Source: Colocasia esculenta (taxonomy: Eukaryota; Streptophyta; Magnoliopsida; Alismatales; Araceae). Taken from it: a stretch of DNA of 64,000 bases. A program made the position numbers and the translations under genes. Shown one piece after another: positions 22,341 through 33,794 of this stretch (position 1 is the first letter of the stretch; the number at the start of each line of letters is the position of its first letter). The notes below the pieces were generated by a model. It saw only the letters and a program-made list of their open reading frames with translations. It did not search any database and had not been told where the DNA came from. The stretch covers positions 90,149,968-90,213,967 of the forward strand of contig CM024761.1 in assembly GCA_014218235.1 (NCBI GenBank), written 5' to 3'.

Positions 22341-22595
22341 AAAAAATTTGGCTTGCCTCTTCTTCCCCCCCCCCCCCCAACCCAATTTCTTTTTTCCCGC
22401 CATCCTCTTCTCCAACTCCCCCCCCCCCCTTCCAAAAAAAAAAAGTCTATTTCCCGCCATCCTCTTCCCTGAGCGGGAGAAGCAACACTTTTGCTCTTTT
22501 CATAAGCCTTCCAACTCCATTCGGTATGCTCCTCCTCATGTCTCCCAATCCCAATCCCCGCCATTGCCACCTTCCTCACTCTCTCCTCCTCCTCC

Positions 22596-23841
22596 ATGGT
22601 CGCTCCAACTCCACCAGCACCTCCACTCCTGCTGTTGCTGCTGCTGCTGCTCACAACCCCGCTTTCCTCCTCCTTTTCGCTCACCGCAGTTGGCATCAAC
22701 TACGGCCAGGTGGCCAACAACCTCCCCTCCTCCACTGCCATCACCCCCCTCCTCTGCTCCCTCGGCATGTCCCGCGTTAAGATCTACCACACCGACCCCG
22801 CCGTCCTCCGCGCCTTCGCCGACACCAGCGTCGACATTGTCCTCGGCATCGCCGGCGAGTACGTCGCCAAGGTCACCGACCCCGACAAAGCCCTCGCCTG
22901 GGTCAAGTCCAACATTGCCCCCTTCATCCCCGGCACCAGGATCTCCTCCGTCACCGTCGGCAACGAGTTCCTCACCAGCAACAACACCGCCCTGATCTGC
23001 GCCCTCCTCCCCGCCATGTAGAGCGTCCACGCTGCTCTGGCGACGTTGGGCTTCGACCGGCAGGTGGCGATGACCATCGCCCACTCCCTGGCCATGCTGG
23101 AGACCTCCTACCCGTCCTCGGTGGGGTCCTTCCACCGGGACCTACCCCCTGCATCCCAGCTCTTCACCTTCCTCTCCAAGACCGGCGCACCCTTCCTCAT
23201 CAATGTCTACCCCTACTTCGCCTACAAAGCCAATCCTAGGAAGGTCCCCCCTCGACTACGTCCTCCTTCAGCCCAACCCCAGCGTTGTCGACCCCTTCTC
23301 CGGCCTCCACTAGCAGAACATGCTCCACGCCCAGGTGCACGCTGTCCACACTGCCATCGAGAGGCAGAGGCTGTTGGGGAAGGCGAAGGTGTTGGAGCTG
23401 GAGGTCAGGGTGTCCAAGATGCCCTCTAATGGCTACCTCGACGAGGCTGAGGCCATGCCTGAGAATGCCAGGAGGTACAATGGCAACATCATGCGCATGG
23501 TGGCGCAGAAGGCGGGGATGCCTCTGCGGCCCAATGCCACCCTCCGGGTTTACATATTCGCCCTTTTTAAGAACCAGAAGCCCGGGCCGACGTCAGAGAG
23601 GAACTATAGGCTTTTCAAGTCTGGCGGCACCTCGGCGTACCAGCTAGTGGCGACGTCGCCCCCTGCCGCCAACAGCAGTGCCTCAAACGGTGGCGCAGCG
23701 GGAGGAGGAGACGACATGTTCTACCTTGTTCTGATCTCTCTTCTATACAAAGCTGATATAGGATTCCACGAGAGGGAAAAAAATATTTTTTTTTCTTCTT
23801 ATGAGCAGTTCCCCATGCTTCACCCCCCCTCCAAGTCTTGA
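22596..23841 (+). pseudogene. GH17 glucan endo-1,3-beta-glucosidase pseudogene
   Basis: Similar to plant beta-1,3-glucanases (glycoside hydrolase family 17), secreted enzymes that cut callose. Visible features: Leu-rich signal peptide (residues 9-25), mature start VGINYGQVANNLP, the proton-donor motif VGNEF, ALLPAM, GAPFLINVYPYFAY, and later ARRYNGN and NYRLF. There are at least three lesions: a TAG at 23019 just after ALLPAM (probably CAG to TAG), an extra C in the C-run 23246-23251 that shifts the frame, and a TAG at 23311 after SGLH. Beyond these the frame stays open to 23841. The nucleophile region (ETGWPS in active members) is not recognisable near 23405. The sequence is much richer in GC than its surroundings, so it is a displaced or captured host gene. 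Confidence 0.85.
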
Positions 23842-24149
23842 TATGTCTGCTATTGTTGGCACATTTTCATCTGAATGAAAGTCTTCATATTACAGCAATC
23901 AACATCTTCGAAAAGATGTCGAACAATATCTTGTTTTGTTTTGGGCGTAATGAGAATTTTTTTGAAAAAGAACTTTCCTTTTCCCTGTATTGGAGATCCA
24001 TCAGAGACCATTTTGAATGAATGAATAACAGAAAGAAGGGAACTCCGGTGATGTAAAGAGATTCTAGTCAATGTATTATTAGTGTTGCTTTCTGCATTAG
24101 ATGATGGGTCTCTGGTCGCTGAGAGATAGCCCCAAATATTTTTTGTTTA
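23842..24149. other. Downstream of GH17 pseudogene, no feature
   Basis: AT-rich sequence, possibly old 3' flank of the pseudogene. Nothing recognised until the repeats at about 24165. Confidence 0.5.
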
Positions 24150-24159
24150 TGAATAAAAG

Positions 24160-24655
24160 ATATGTAGACGGTTATTGTCCGTCTATATATATATATATAT
24201 ATTGTGGATTGCTATAGTAGTCGTCTACATATGTCTTATGTGTAGATAGTTACTTTAACTGTCTACATATATATATTTTCTAGATGGTTATAATAGTCTT
24301 CTACGTGTGTCTTCATAGACAGCTATTGTAATCGTCTACATATTTTTTTTTTAGATTGTTATAATATTTGTCTACATATTTTTTTTTATAGACGGTTATT
24401 ATAATTGTCTACATATCTTATTTTCATAAATAGGGGATCTTGTCTACTTATGTATATAGACGGCTACTTAGTTGTCTATTTATATTAGTTTTGTAGACAG
24501 TTGTAATAGTTTTCTATGTATCTTTTGTTGACTAACTTTTAGTAGATGGCTCTATAGACGGTTGAGTAGTCGTCTACGAAATCTTTTGTAGATGATTTTG
24601 TACTTTTTGTAGACGGTTTTCGACTGTCTACATATCCTTTTTTTTTTTTGTAGTG
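24160..24655 (+). mobile_element. Terminal region of a CACTA transposon
   Basis: Ends in poly-T followed by GTAGTG (24650-24655), the reverse complement of a CACTAC terminus. The preceding 490 bp hold many direct and inverted copies of a GTAGACGGTTAT / GTCGTCTACATAT word, the subterminal repeat pattern of CACTA elements. No matching CACTAC start with the same repeats is visible to the left, so the element is truncated or its other end is lost. It points the wrong way to be the 5' end of the TnpD element at 30.1 kb. Confidence 0.7.
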
Positions 24656-25124
24656 CATGGCAGATTCTCCCTTCCCTCCCTTCTGAATGCTACCCTCGCT
24701 CTTGTCTCTTCCTTGTCGAAATCCTACTTAGGTTTCTTGTAGAGGTGTAAATGAGTCGAGTCGAGTATTTGCTCAAATTTTGTTCATTAATTTTTAATCG
24801 AACTCGAGCCGAGTTTGGGTTTTATTGAGTATTGAAAATACATGTTCAAGTTTGATTCGTTTAATTACTATCGAGCTCTTAACGACTATCTTAATGATCA
24901 TAATTAAATTTGTGAGTTCGTATATATAAATAAGTCCAATCCAATCTACAAGTAAAAATCTAATTGTTCATAAGGCCTAAATTTATCTTATTTCAAGCTC
25001 ATATCTTAATAGCTTTGATAAGTTACTTAATTTAACTATTTTAATATAATGTTTGAAATATATTCATAATTTGTCACAAGCGATATATGATTAAAAGATA
25101 TATATATATATATATTTTGGTAAA

Positions 25125-25215
25125 AGATCACAAGGTCTGCGAACCAGCTAAGTGCACTACTCCCCAGAGGGGAATAGTGTGCTCACTCCCCTGGTGCGAT
25201 TCCTTGTGCTTTAAT
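25125..25215 (+). mobile_element. Possible SINE-like segment next to the LINE tail
   Basis: Contains AGCTAAGTGCAC (A-box-like) and GGTGCGATTCC (B-box-like), about 50 nt apart, preceded by (TA)n at 25101-25115. It could equally be part of the LINE 3' untranslated region. Low confidence. Confidence 0.3.
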
Positions 25216-25217
25216 TA

Positions 25218-27525
25218 TATATATATGTGGAAAAAGGAATGATACACAACCATCGGGGCATGCCCCTACCAAACCGCCCTTACAAAGACCAAGAAACCCA
25301 AAACCAGGCCCCACCCGTAATAATGAGAAAGACTACTAAACAACCACATCAAGGCCGCCTAAAACTGGGCAGGCCAGCCTTGTCCACTAAAATTGCCCCA
25401 CGGGCAGAACTAGGCAAGGATCTCAAATCACTGAAGATGGAGCTAGACGTGGTGGAGCATGCATGATTAGCCAAGGAATCCGCCGCCTGGTTACCCTCCC
25501 GAAAGATGTGCTTCAGCTGAGGTTGCATGAACGTGACCATTTGAAGAAGCCCACGCCACCATGGGAAAACCGCCCAGTGGGGGAAGCACCCAGAAGTGAT
25601 AGCCTGAATGGTAGTGCGAGAGTCCGAATATATGACCGAGATAAGCAACCGCCTCCTCATAGCCAACCGAAGACCATCGTAGACAGCACGGACCTCCGCA
25701 ACAGTGTTGCTGCCCAAGCCATAATAAAAGGCAAAACCGCATGTGAAGCTGCCATGCACGTCTCGAATACATCCCCCACCACCACAAGTCCCTGGATTAC
25801 CTTTAGAAGCACCATCAACATTCAAAGAATAATTATGAAGAGGGGGAATCCATCTCACCTGAATGGGAAGTTTGATTTTAACCACGGCCGTGATGTCAAA
25901 CAATTGCAGGATGGCGGCCTGGGTATAGGAGATGGACCCTGAAAACTTGGCCGACGCGAAAATGGATCTCACTGCCAACAAGTAGAACTTTTCAGAGAAG
26001 GAACGGAAGGAGTATCTCCCTCCATGCGCGCACGACATCTAGCTTTCCACAATTCCCAGAGCATAATAATCGACGTGATCAGTCCTGCAAACTGTACGGG
26101 TGAACTCATACAAGAACCAGAAAGGATGCTCCATAATCTGATAGAAGCCCGATCACTCCAATTCATGTTGGCGCAGAGAAGGGGAGCTACCCAAGACCAC
26201 AATTCTTTGGCAATGGCACTGGAAATAAATAGGTGATCAAGATTTTCCTGCTCATATGCACAACAGCAAACGCACTTGGAGGCAAGCGGGATACCACACT
26301 CCTGAATACGTGAATCAACCGGGACCGCCCGATGGAGCAACTTCCATGCAAACATCGCAGCCCGGGGGGAATGTGTTGAGACCATAACTTCAACCAAGCA
26401 CTGCGTGAAATACCAGAGACTGAGGCAGCCAAATAAGCCGAATTGACAGAGAACTCACCATGAGGATTTGGAGACCAAATAAATTTATCTGGCTGGTCTG
26501 AAAGGAGGCACCGAACATGCTGGGGCGAGACAGATAGATAGGGCCAAACTGGATTTTCAACGTCACTCACCACCTCACTAAGCGAAGCGCCAGGTGATTG
26601 AATGGGAACAATGCCAGACAGTTCATGCGATATGGTAGTACCACCAATCCAGATATCCTGGAAAAACTTAACCATGGTTCCTTCCCCACCAATCCACCGC
26701 ATATTAGCCAAATAACCTCTTTAGCTTTATAAAATATGCTCTTAGAGATGCCAAAAGGAAAAGGTGAATAAACCTCACTGAGATGATTAGACGTCAGGAA
26801 CCTGGTTTTGGCATATGAAGACCAAAGAGAATGCCCATGAAAGATGTTCCATATTTGCTTGACCGCCATGGCCACCTGAAGGGTATTTAAATTTCTGAAG
26901 TTCAAACCACCCTCAATATAAGGTTTTTGCAGGGTAGACCAAGCCACCCAGTGGCGCCTACGCTCACCATCACCCCCCTTCCAGAAGAAGTTAGCACAAA
27001 TGCGATCAATTTGATGAATTATGGATTTTGGAATAGAAATCGAACTAGCTAGATACACAGGAATACTTAAGAGAATAGAACGAATAAGAACAGCCCGACC
27101 CGCCTGGGAAAGGATTTTAGCACGCCAACCAGAAAGTCTCCGAGTAACAGACTCCACCAGGAATTTGAAATCTTGGACTGTCAACCTGCCCGCCTTCAAA
27201 GGACTCCCCAGGTATTTAATGGTGCCAGACTGAGGAGAGAAACCGGTGACAGCAGAGAGACGAGACATCAATACAGAAGGCGACTTCTCTGGTAGGAGGA
27301 AACAACTCTTTTGGGCATTCACTTTTTGACCGAGTTGGATTCATATGCCCTAAGAAACTGCAGTAGCGATCTCACACCTTGGATTTCAGCATTCATGAAG
27401 ATCAGCGTATCATCTGCATATAGGAGATGCGATACCTGTGGAACACCTCTGGGGCCACTAAAATATTTTATACAGCCGCTACTAAACAGTTTAGACAGCC
27501 CCCGACTAAAAGATAGACATTGCAA
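25218..27525 (-). pseudogene. 5'-truncated L1-type LINE: RT end, zinc-binding domain, RNase H
   Basis: The minus strand encodes the C-terminal half of a plant L1-like ORF2. RT palm with LLYADDTLIFM (near 27410) follows a 5' truncation close to 27525. Next come the thumb region and the ARRHWVAW block (27320-26570). The zinc-binding region typical of plant L1-like pol follows (26710-25970). Last is an RNase H domain with all four acidic positions visible: LNVDGASKGNPG, AEVRAVYDGL, IYSDSRTTIQ and EGNQAADSLANH (25960-25440). Frames change at about 27315, 26570, 26190 and 26000. The 3' end carries a TA-rich tail near 25218. It is dead by truncation. Confidence 0.85.
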
Positions 27526-28283
27526 GGGAGGGGGCCGGTGCGCGACAAGGCAGGGGCGACACTGCAACTCTCCTTTGCACATTGCTCAGAGCCCACCGTC
27601 TGCATCGTCGATAACGGCACTACGACTGCCAAGAGCACCGTCTGCCATCAGTGGATAGTGCGCGGTGGTCACTGGAGATGTCGGTGGCCGACTGCATGCG
27701 CCTCGGCCCCACCGAGGGGCTCACCTACTACGTAGGTTGATCTTGGGAGGAAAAGGATGCTTGATATGTTGGGGGATCTTGCAACACTAAATTTTGTGTT
27801 CATGTCCCTATTTACATGATTTGTGCACACCCTTATTTGCATTATTTGTATATGTACACTGTGGATTTAGTCTTATGACATTTAAGCCCTCATAAGTATT
27901 TTATATTGTAATAATAACTTTATAAAAATAAATAAATATATTTATATCAATATATTCCTATACTTATTATATTTAAACAAATATTTAAATAAAGTATTAA
28001 CGAGTATTTAATTGAGCTCTTAAACGAGTTGTTCACAAATATAATTGAGCTAAATTCGTATGTGTTCAGACTCAGCTCATTTATGAATTGAATTTTTTTT
28101 TTTTCTGTTCAAACTCGACTTGTTAATTAAATAAATGAGTCAAATTAAATTTTTATCGAGTCGAACTTCAAACTACTCGTCGAACTTATCCTCGTTAACC
28201 CCTAATTTCTTACAGTCGATGGCCTTCGGATCTTTGATCTAGAGGAGTGGCCTTGGTGTCTATGCCTTTGCTGAGGTCTTGCC

Positions 28284-28680
28284 CTCGAAATCCTACCTAG
28301 GTTTCTTGAAGCCGTGGGAAGGGGCGGCCCTGATGCCTCTGGCGGCCTCCATCACCACCGGGGTCATCCTCTGGTTTGTCCCCATCCCGGCAGGAGTCTC
28401 TCGGAACGTGTGGCAGCTCCTCGCCATCTTCTTGGTCACCATTGTGGGGGTCATCACCCAGCCTCTCCCGCTCGGTGCTGTAGCGTTGATGGGGCTCGAT
28501 GCTACCATGCTTACCAAGACGCTCACCTTTGCTGCCGCCTTCTCAGCCTTCGGCAACCCCATTCCTTGGCTCATCTCCTCATCTCCCTTGCCTTCTTTGC
28601 CCAAGACTTCATCAAGACTTGTCTTGGGAACTGTGTTGTCTACCATTTCGTTTCCCTCTTTGGGAGCCCATCTTTGGGAA
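28284..28680 (+). pseudogene. Fragment of chloroplast 2-oxoglutarate/malate translocator gene (DiT1-like)
   Basis: Encodes a stretch very like plastid dicarboxylate transporters, which exchange 2-oxoglutarate and malate across the inner envelope: WEGAALMPLAASITTG, WQLLAIFLVTIVG, ITQPLPLGAVALMGL and LTKTLTFAAAFSAFG. The frame shifts at a tandem 8-bp duplication, CTCATCTC at 28570-28577 and 28578-28585; beyond it similarity continues in another frame (LAFFAQDFIKTCLGN, HFVSLFG) and stops at about 28680. Transit peptide, most transmembrane helices and the C terminus are missing. A short word of its 5' side (CGAAATCCTAC.TAGGTTTCTTG) also occurs at 24717, left of the hAT-like element. Confidence 0.8.
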
Positions 28681-30099
28681 CCAAAGTGCCAAAACCAAAT
28701 TTATTCACTTGACACAAAATTAACCACTCTTTGTTCAAGTGAGTATGAAGTGTGGTATCTGCCCCCCACCCTTACCCCAATTTCTTATCTTTTTTTATCC
28801 TCATTCTTATGCTCTGTCTAGTTTTTTTTTAACCTTATTTTATCACATAAAACAATTATTATATTGTACTCACTTTTTGTTACTAGTAATCGGTCATACA
28901 GTAGGATAGGTTGGCTATGTGTAGGTTGGGACCTTGGTCCAACACTTACGCTCTGTCATACAGTTAACACTAGTAATCGGTCATACAGGAGGGTAGGTTG
29001 GCACCTTGGTCTAACACACCCACAACTGACTATGTAGTTAACACTACAGTCATCTCTGTCATATAACATTATTTTCACATCAAATTCTGTCTAAACTTGA
29101 TCCTTATCTGTTCTTTGGTGAAAAAGAGTCACACCACATTTCTCATGTTATTATTTGGTTATGGTTGTATTTATGTATTTTATTGTGTAGGTCAGTATCA
29201 GGATATCATCGTGCGTGAGGAGTTAACTCATTCTTAGGATTAAGAAGATATACAATTAATTGTTTGTCGATCCATCTATGTCTCTATTTTTGTGGATATA
29301 AATGGGCATGTTATGTGCGGTGTCCACCGTCTAGGCAAGGGGTGAGTTGCTAGTTGTGGTAAGACCCCCAACATTGCTACCTAGACTCCAGTCAATGTGA
29401 ATGCAAATGTAGTCTTGCATATGGATGTGAATCCTTTTTGTAGAGATGGATATAGATATAGTTGTGAATCTTTTTTGCAGGTGCGGATGTTGTTTTGTAT
29501 GTGAATGTGGATACGAACTTTTTTTTTTGGTTCGTTCAAGACTTTTGTTATGATATATGTTGTTATTATCTTTTTATGATAATAGCATATATCGAGCACA
29601 AAGTCTTGAATTGTCTTATTAGACAGTCTATAGATATTTCATTATTCGATGTTGTTTATTATTTGTGCATCATGATTATCTTAAAATTTCGGTAGCACCT
29701 TCTCACTCTTTTCCATTATACCTACAATTTTTTACTACTCTTTTGGTCACTTGCATTTTATGTGAGCAAGATTTAGAGAAATGTTAAAATTAGTAAATAA
29801 TAGTGGTATATTGGAGAAGTGCGGGAGATGTTGTCGAAAATTTAAAATAATCATTTTGCACATATAATGAGCAACATTGAATGATCAAATATCCATAGAT
29901 GAGCATATTATTTGATGTAGGTACCTTATGTGTATGGTTTGGCATAAAACCAAACGGGTGTACAAATTTGGAAAATGTTCAACTTTTAGAGGAGGTGTTG
30001 AATTTTTTTCTGAAGATTTGATATGACACATTAATATGTTCCAATTTTTCTGGTTGATTCATACTGAAACATGTGAATTATTTGGTAAATATGATTGGT
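28681..30099. other. Non-coding, perhaps 5' region of the CACTA element
   Basis: No gene found. Holds an imperfect 87-bp tandem repeat (ACTAGTAATCGGTCATACAG at 28884 and 28971) and a second repeated word around 29400-29500. The CACTA element must start in or left of this stretch. CACTACAG at about 29047 was the only CACTAC-like word seen, too weak to call. Confidence 0.5.
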
Positions 30100-30462
30100 A
30101 TAGACAAAAGTTGGATGGACATTTGTGGTAGAGAAGATCCTAGATATATGCAAGGGGTATTAATGAGTTCTTGGATTGGGCTTTACACAATGATAGGAAG
30201 GCATTTAGGTTTGGACCACAAAAAAAGTTGATTCAGTGTCCATGTTGGAAGTGTTTCAATGCAAGAAAGTTTGCTCGAGAGGAGGTGTGGGCTCACTTAT
30301 GATGTGATGGCGTCTGTAGATAATATAAAATTTTGACATTACATGGTGAGATAGAAAATATAGAAGATCCTGCCAAGGCAGGTCCATCAGAATCGCAATT
30401 GATTGAAATATGTAATTAGTTCATTGTTGATGAAATGTTACGCGATTTACAAGGACCTGCTC
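30100..30462 (+). pseudogene. CACTA TnpD-like transposase, N-terminal part (transposase-associated domain)
   Basis: Begins with DKSWMD preceded by ATA, probably a lost ATG. After a frameshift in AAGGGG near 30157 it continues NEFLDWALHN, then the CPCWKC metal-binding-like motif and EEVWAHL, matching the N-terminal domain of plant CACTA transposases. Stops interrupt it at about 30300 and 30322. It is cut by solo LTR A after DEMLRDLQG (TGCTC at 30458-30462). CACTA TnpD cuts element ends together with TnpA; this copy cannot. Confidence 0.8.
30458..30462. repeat. Target-site duplication TGCTC, left copy
   Basis: TGCTC precedes TGTAGCAACTC; the same five bases follow GAGTTACA at 46294-46298. Confidence 0.93.
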
Positions 30463-31563
30463 TGTAGCAACTCTCAATTTTTAATTGATAAGAATAAATT
30501 TAAATTATAAAGAATTATGAATAAATTAAATCTCATTAAGCAAAAACAAGTGATGTGTTTTCATTAATGATTCATACATGAGTTAATGGGTCAAAAGCAA
30601 GAGTCCAATTGATGGATTATAGATAAATATGTCAAAATTTGTAACTAAATTATTAGAAAATTAAAAGGAGAGAAATAAATCACTAAAACGACTCATATAT
30701 ATCCAAATTAATGGAGTCCTACCACTACCCTTACTTGTTGGCCACAGAATTAGAGTTCATCTTAAGCCAAATAGAAGGATAAATGCTAGAAAAATGTTAG
30801 ATAAATATGAAAATTCAGAGTTTGAGGAAGAGTTAGTTTATGATAACTCGTCAACCCTAAACATACAAATACACTCTAATTTCGTCCATGGGAGACCCTG
30901 ATGCCCATTAGAGAACTCTTGGATATGGGAAGGAGGCCATTGGAGGAGAACTTTGTGAAGGAGGCTTGGAAGGGAGCTTCTTCGCATTCTTCACATTCTT
31001 TCCCTAGGATTTTAAAGCGTTCAAAGGTAGGCAATCTCTCAAGTAAAACCTAATTACTCTTGACCATAGATAGTCCATGATCCCAGCAACAAAAGCCCCT
31101 TATTTTTTCCAATTTCTATCATGTCTATCTTATCAATTTCACGTCTGAAGTTCTGTTGAGAACATGTGTCCCGACCCCTTATGTTCATCTTAAATCCTTG
31201 TATATACTTGATTTCATGCCACGAGACTTTTACTGTACATGTCACATGATGTCTAGAATCTGTTGACATACTTTTCCCCAATTTCTATCAAGTATGAATT
31301 TCGAATTAAATCTCTCTTCATCACTGTGTCTTGTTCATGGTTTGTTGTGAAAGAACCTGATCATAGCATGTCAATACCATGATAATATTCAAATAACTCA
31401 TTACTGTTTATGCTCTTGCAAGTCTAGTTTCATTTAAAATTAGTTTCAGGATTTTTCATCAAGTATACTTTGAGATTTCAATTTTTAAATACCCATGTGT
31501 CAAACCCTTAGAGGATTGGACCGCAATCCAAGGTGTTCTGAAATCTTTTCTGGGCTCGGCCAA
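30463..31563 (+). repeat. Solo LTR A (gypsy-type), left part
   Basis: Starts TGTAGCAACTCTC and continues at 44473 to GGGGAGTTACA (46293). About 2.9 kb in all without the Sirevirus. No internal gypsy region or second LTR is present, so it is a solo LTR. Orientation is taken from a block shared with gypsy LTR 1 (GGGAGGTGC..CC then GTGTTTGGTATTACATCC near 45565-45630). Confidence 0.85.
31559..31563. repeat. Target-site duplication GCCAA, left copy
   Basis: GCCAA precedes the Sirevirus LTR (TGTTGCCC at 31564) and recurs at 44473-44477 after GATCATCA. Confidence 0.95.
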
Positions 31564-31851
31564 TGTTGCCCAGTTGACGAGCCCAGAGGGGGGTGAATGG
31601 GTCTTTTAAAATTAATCTAGAAGATACCTGTAACTCAAAACAATCACACAAACGTTCTTCGAACTATGTTAGTTACAGTTAGTTTAAATAACAATCACAC
31701 AAGGAAGACAGTCACACAACACAAGGATTATCCTGGTTCGGACTTCTTTCCTTAGGAGTCCTACGTCCAGTCCCTGAGCAACAACTCAGGATTTCACTAA
31801 CTAGGGAACAGTCCCCCTAAGGACGCTACAACACCCAGCTCAGCTGGTCTT

Positions 31852-31957
31852 CCTTCACACTCGAAGGGAACAACACCCTGGATACCACTAGGTCTTCCTT
31901 CACACCCGAAGGGAACAACACCCTGGATATCACCAGGTCTTCCTTCACACCAGAAGG
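31852..31957 (-). other. Three tandem stem-loops in the 3' LTR of Sirevirus 2
   Basis: CCTTC/GAAGG hairpins with 6-nt loops at 31852-31867, 31897-31912 and 31942-31957, spaced exactly 45 nt, each in a repeated unit GGTCTTCC...GAAGGGAACAACA. The 5' LTR has the same set at about 42680-42790. They lie roughly 260-370 nt downstream of the TATA box, so they would be in the RNA. Confidence 0.7.
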
Positions 31958-32785
31958 GAACAACACAAGAGAGGTTTGAAAGACAAGCCCCTAGATCAAA
32001 CTGATAAGCGAGGATCTGAAGCAACTAGAACTGAGAGCAAAGAGATTATAAACAATTCACACTCTCAGAACTATACAGGCTCTCTCAAGATTTTCACAAA
32101 CTAGTGGAGAGCAAAAGAGCAAAAGCTAAGAGGAGTGAAGGATCTTGGCTCTCGACTTTCTTCAGAAGAATTTGAATGCTTGAATATCCAATCTACGTTG
32201 TCTATTCTTCTGACTTGGATTTATAACTTCAATTTGAAATCTAAACGTTGAAGTGTCCGTTGTCTCTCTTTTGAGTAGTCGTTAGACTGAATGACATCTG
32301 GAGTCTTGGAAGCTTCCTGTCACAGTCTTTTGATTACTTGAGCACGCAAAGAGATGAGATCTTCAAAGATATCCGATGGCTTCTATTTGTTTAACGTTGT
32401 ACCATGAAGCTAGTTCAGAGGTCTGCACAGATGTCAATCTTAAATAGCAGACAGATAAGCTGTCTCTGATGTCAGTCAACGTCAGTAGCAATAGTCAAGA
32501 AAATAGTAATGCCAAATAGCTTTAGTCTAAAGGACGTTATCAGAGTAGGCACGATAAAGGATGATATGGTCTGCATGCATGCAGAGATATGTTCAGATCT
32601 CATAAATGCAAAAGCGTCAGAGAGATGTCTACGTGGGCTTTGACTGGTCAATGCTTTAAGATGAATAGGATATCAATATATGAAATCGATGACTGAATGA
32701 CTTATGAAATCGTTATGAACACTAATAAGTCATTATAGAGAGCAAATCGTTATGAATACTTATCAAGTCGTTATGAACTCTAAAG

Positions 32786-33256
32786 AAATCGTTATGCTAA
32801 CTTATGAAATCGTTATAACAAGCAAGTCGTTGCGAGTTCTAAGAAATCGTTATGATAACTTATGAAATCGTTATAACAAGCAAGTCGTTGCGAGTTCTAA
32901 AGAAATCGTTATGATAACTTATGAAGTCGTTACAACAAGCAAGTCGTTGCGAGTTCTAAAGAAATCGTTATGATAACTTATGAAGTCGTTACAACAAGCA
33001 AGTCGTTGCGAGTTCTAAAGAAATCGTTATGATAACTTATGAAGTCGTTACAACAAGCAAGTCGTTGCGAGTTCTAAAGAAATCGTTATGATAACTTATG
33101 AAGTCGTTACAACAAGCAAGTCGTTGCGAGTTCTAAAGAAATCGTTATGATAACTTATAAAGTCGTTACAACAAGCAAGTCGTTGCGAGTTCTAAAGAAA
33201 TCGTTGTGATAACTTATGAAGTCGTTACAACAAGCAAGTCGTTGCGAGTTCTAAAG
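32786..33256 (-). repeat. 59-bp tandem array, 8 copies (3' LTR)
   Basis: Each unit holds AAATCGTTATGATAAC, AAGTCGTTACAACAAG and AAGTCGTTGCGAGTTC, that is, three AACGAYTT words on the minus strand. Preceded by looser copies from 32690. Confidence 0.95.
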
Positions 33257-33577
33257 AAATCGTTACGGTTCTTATAGAGTCGTTGCGACATCGATTTGTT
33301 TGAAACAACATGACTTTTCAGTCTTATAAGAAATCGTTATGAACTTCAACAGAAATCGATATGGATTTAGAGAAATATCATGTTGAAAAGATTGAAGCTT
33401 CAGAGTAGTAATGCATACCTTTATTGGCTTGTTTGACCTCGGTATTTTTCCTGTACTTAAGACTTATGAAATATTCATCAGATATAATTGATAAATTCTT
33501 GTTTGGTTTTGTTAATCATCAAAATATATATATATATATATAATTATTAAAATTGCATGGGGACAGACTGATCATCA

Positions 33578-33794
33578 ATCTCCCCCTTTTTGGTGATGAC
33601 AAAACTGAACAATAAGCATGGATAAAAGTATCTGAATTTGTTGTAAAGAGAAGATATGCTAAGATTCTAAGCAAAATTAAAATTTCAGACATGCGTACTT
33701 TTTCTCCCCCTTTTTGTCATTAAGCAAAAAGATAAACTTTGACAAAGAAAGAAGAGAGAAAGAGAAATAGAGAATACACAGAGGGTCATGTCAT
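33578..33794 (-). other. Pre-LTR spacer with two polypurine tracts, Sirevirus 2
   Basis: AAAAAGGGGGAGA occurs at 33592-33579, touching the LTR, and again at 33716-33700. Same arrangement as in element 1. Confidence 0.85.

Larger units (their letters stand above)
24740..28204. mobile_element. Non-autonomous hAT-like element carrying a LINE
   Basis: Ends are TAGAGGTGTAAATGAG and CTCGTTAACCCCTA, an imperfect terminal inverted repeat. Possible 8-bp duplication GTTTCTTG / ATTTCTTA (6 of 8 match). Both outer parts (24740-25090 and 27780-28204) are AT-rich with GAGTCGAG, GAGCTC and CTCGACTTG words typical of such elements. The middle is occupied by a SINE-like segment, a LINE (25218-27525) and a GC-rich segment 27526-27780 of unknown origin. 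Confidence 0.55.
31564..33577 (-). repeat. 3' LTR of Sirevirus 2
   Basis: 2014 bp. Minus strand starts TGATGATCAGTC after the polypurine tract and ends CTGGGCAACA. TATAAATC box at 32225-32218. A 59-bp tandem array is at 32786-33256 (U3) and the triple stem-loop at 31852-31957. Confidence 0.95.

Noticed and set aside
22536..23135. 199-codon minus-strand frame over the GH17 pseudogene
   Set aside because: GC-rich antisense shadow, Gly/Asp/Glu low complexity, no family similarity.
27505..27516. TAAAAGATA shared with 25090 as a LINE target duplication
   Set aside because: At 27505 these bases are still RT coding sequence, so the match is accidental.
32786..33256. CRISPR-like regular repeat array
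   Set aside because: Units are contiguous 59-mers without unique spacers, inside an LTR, and duplicated in the partner LTR.
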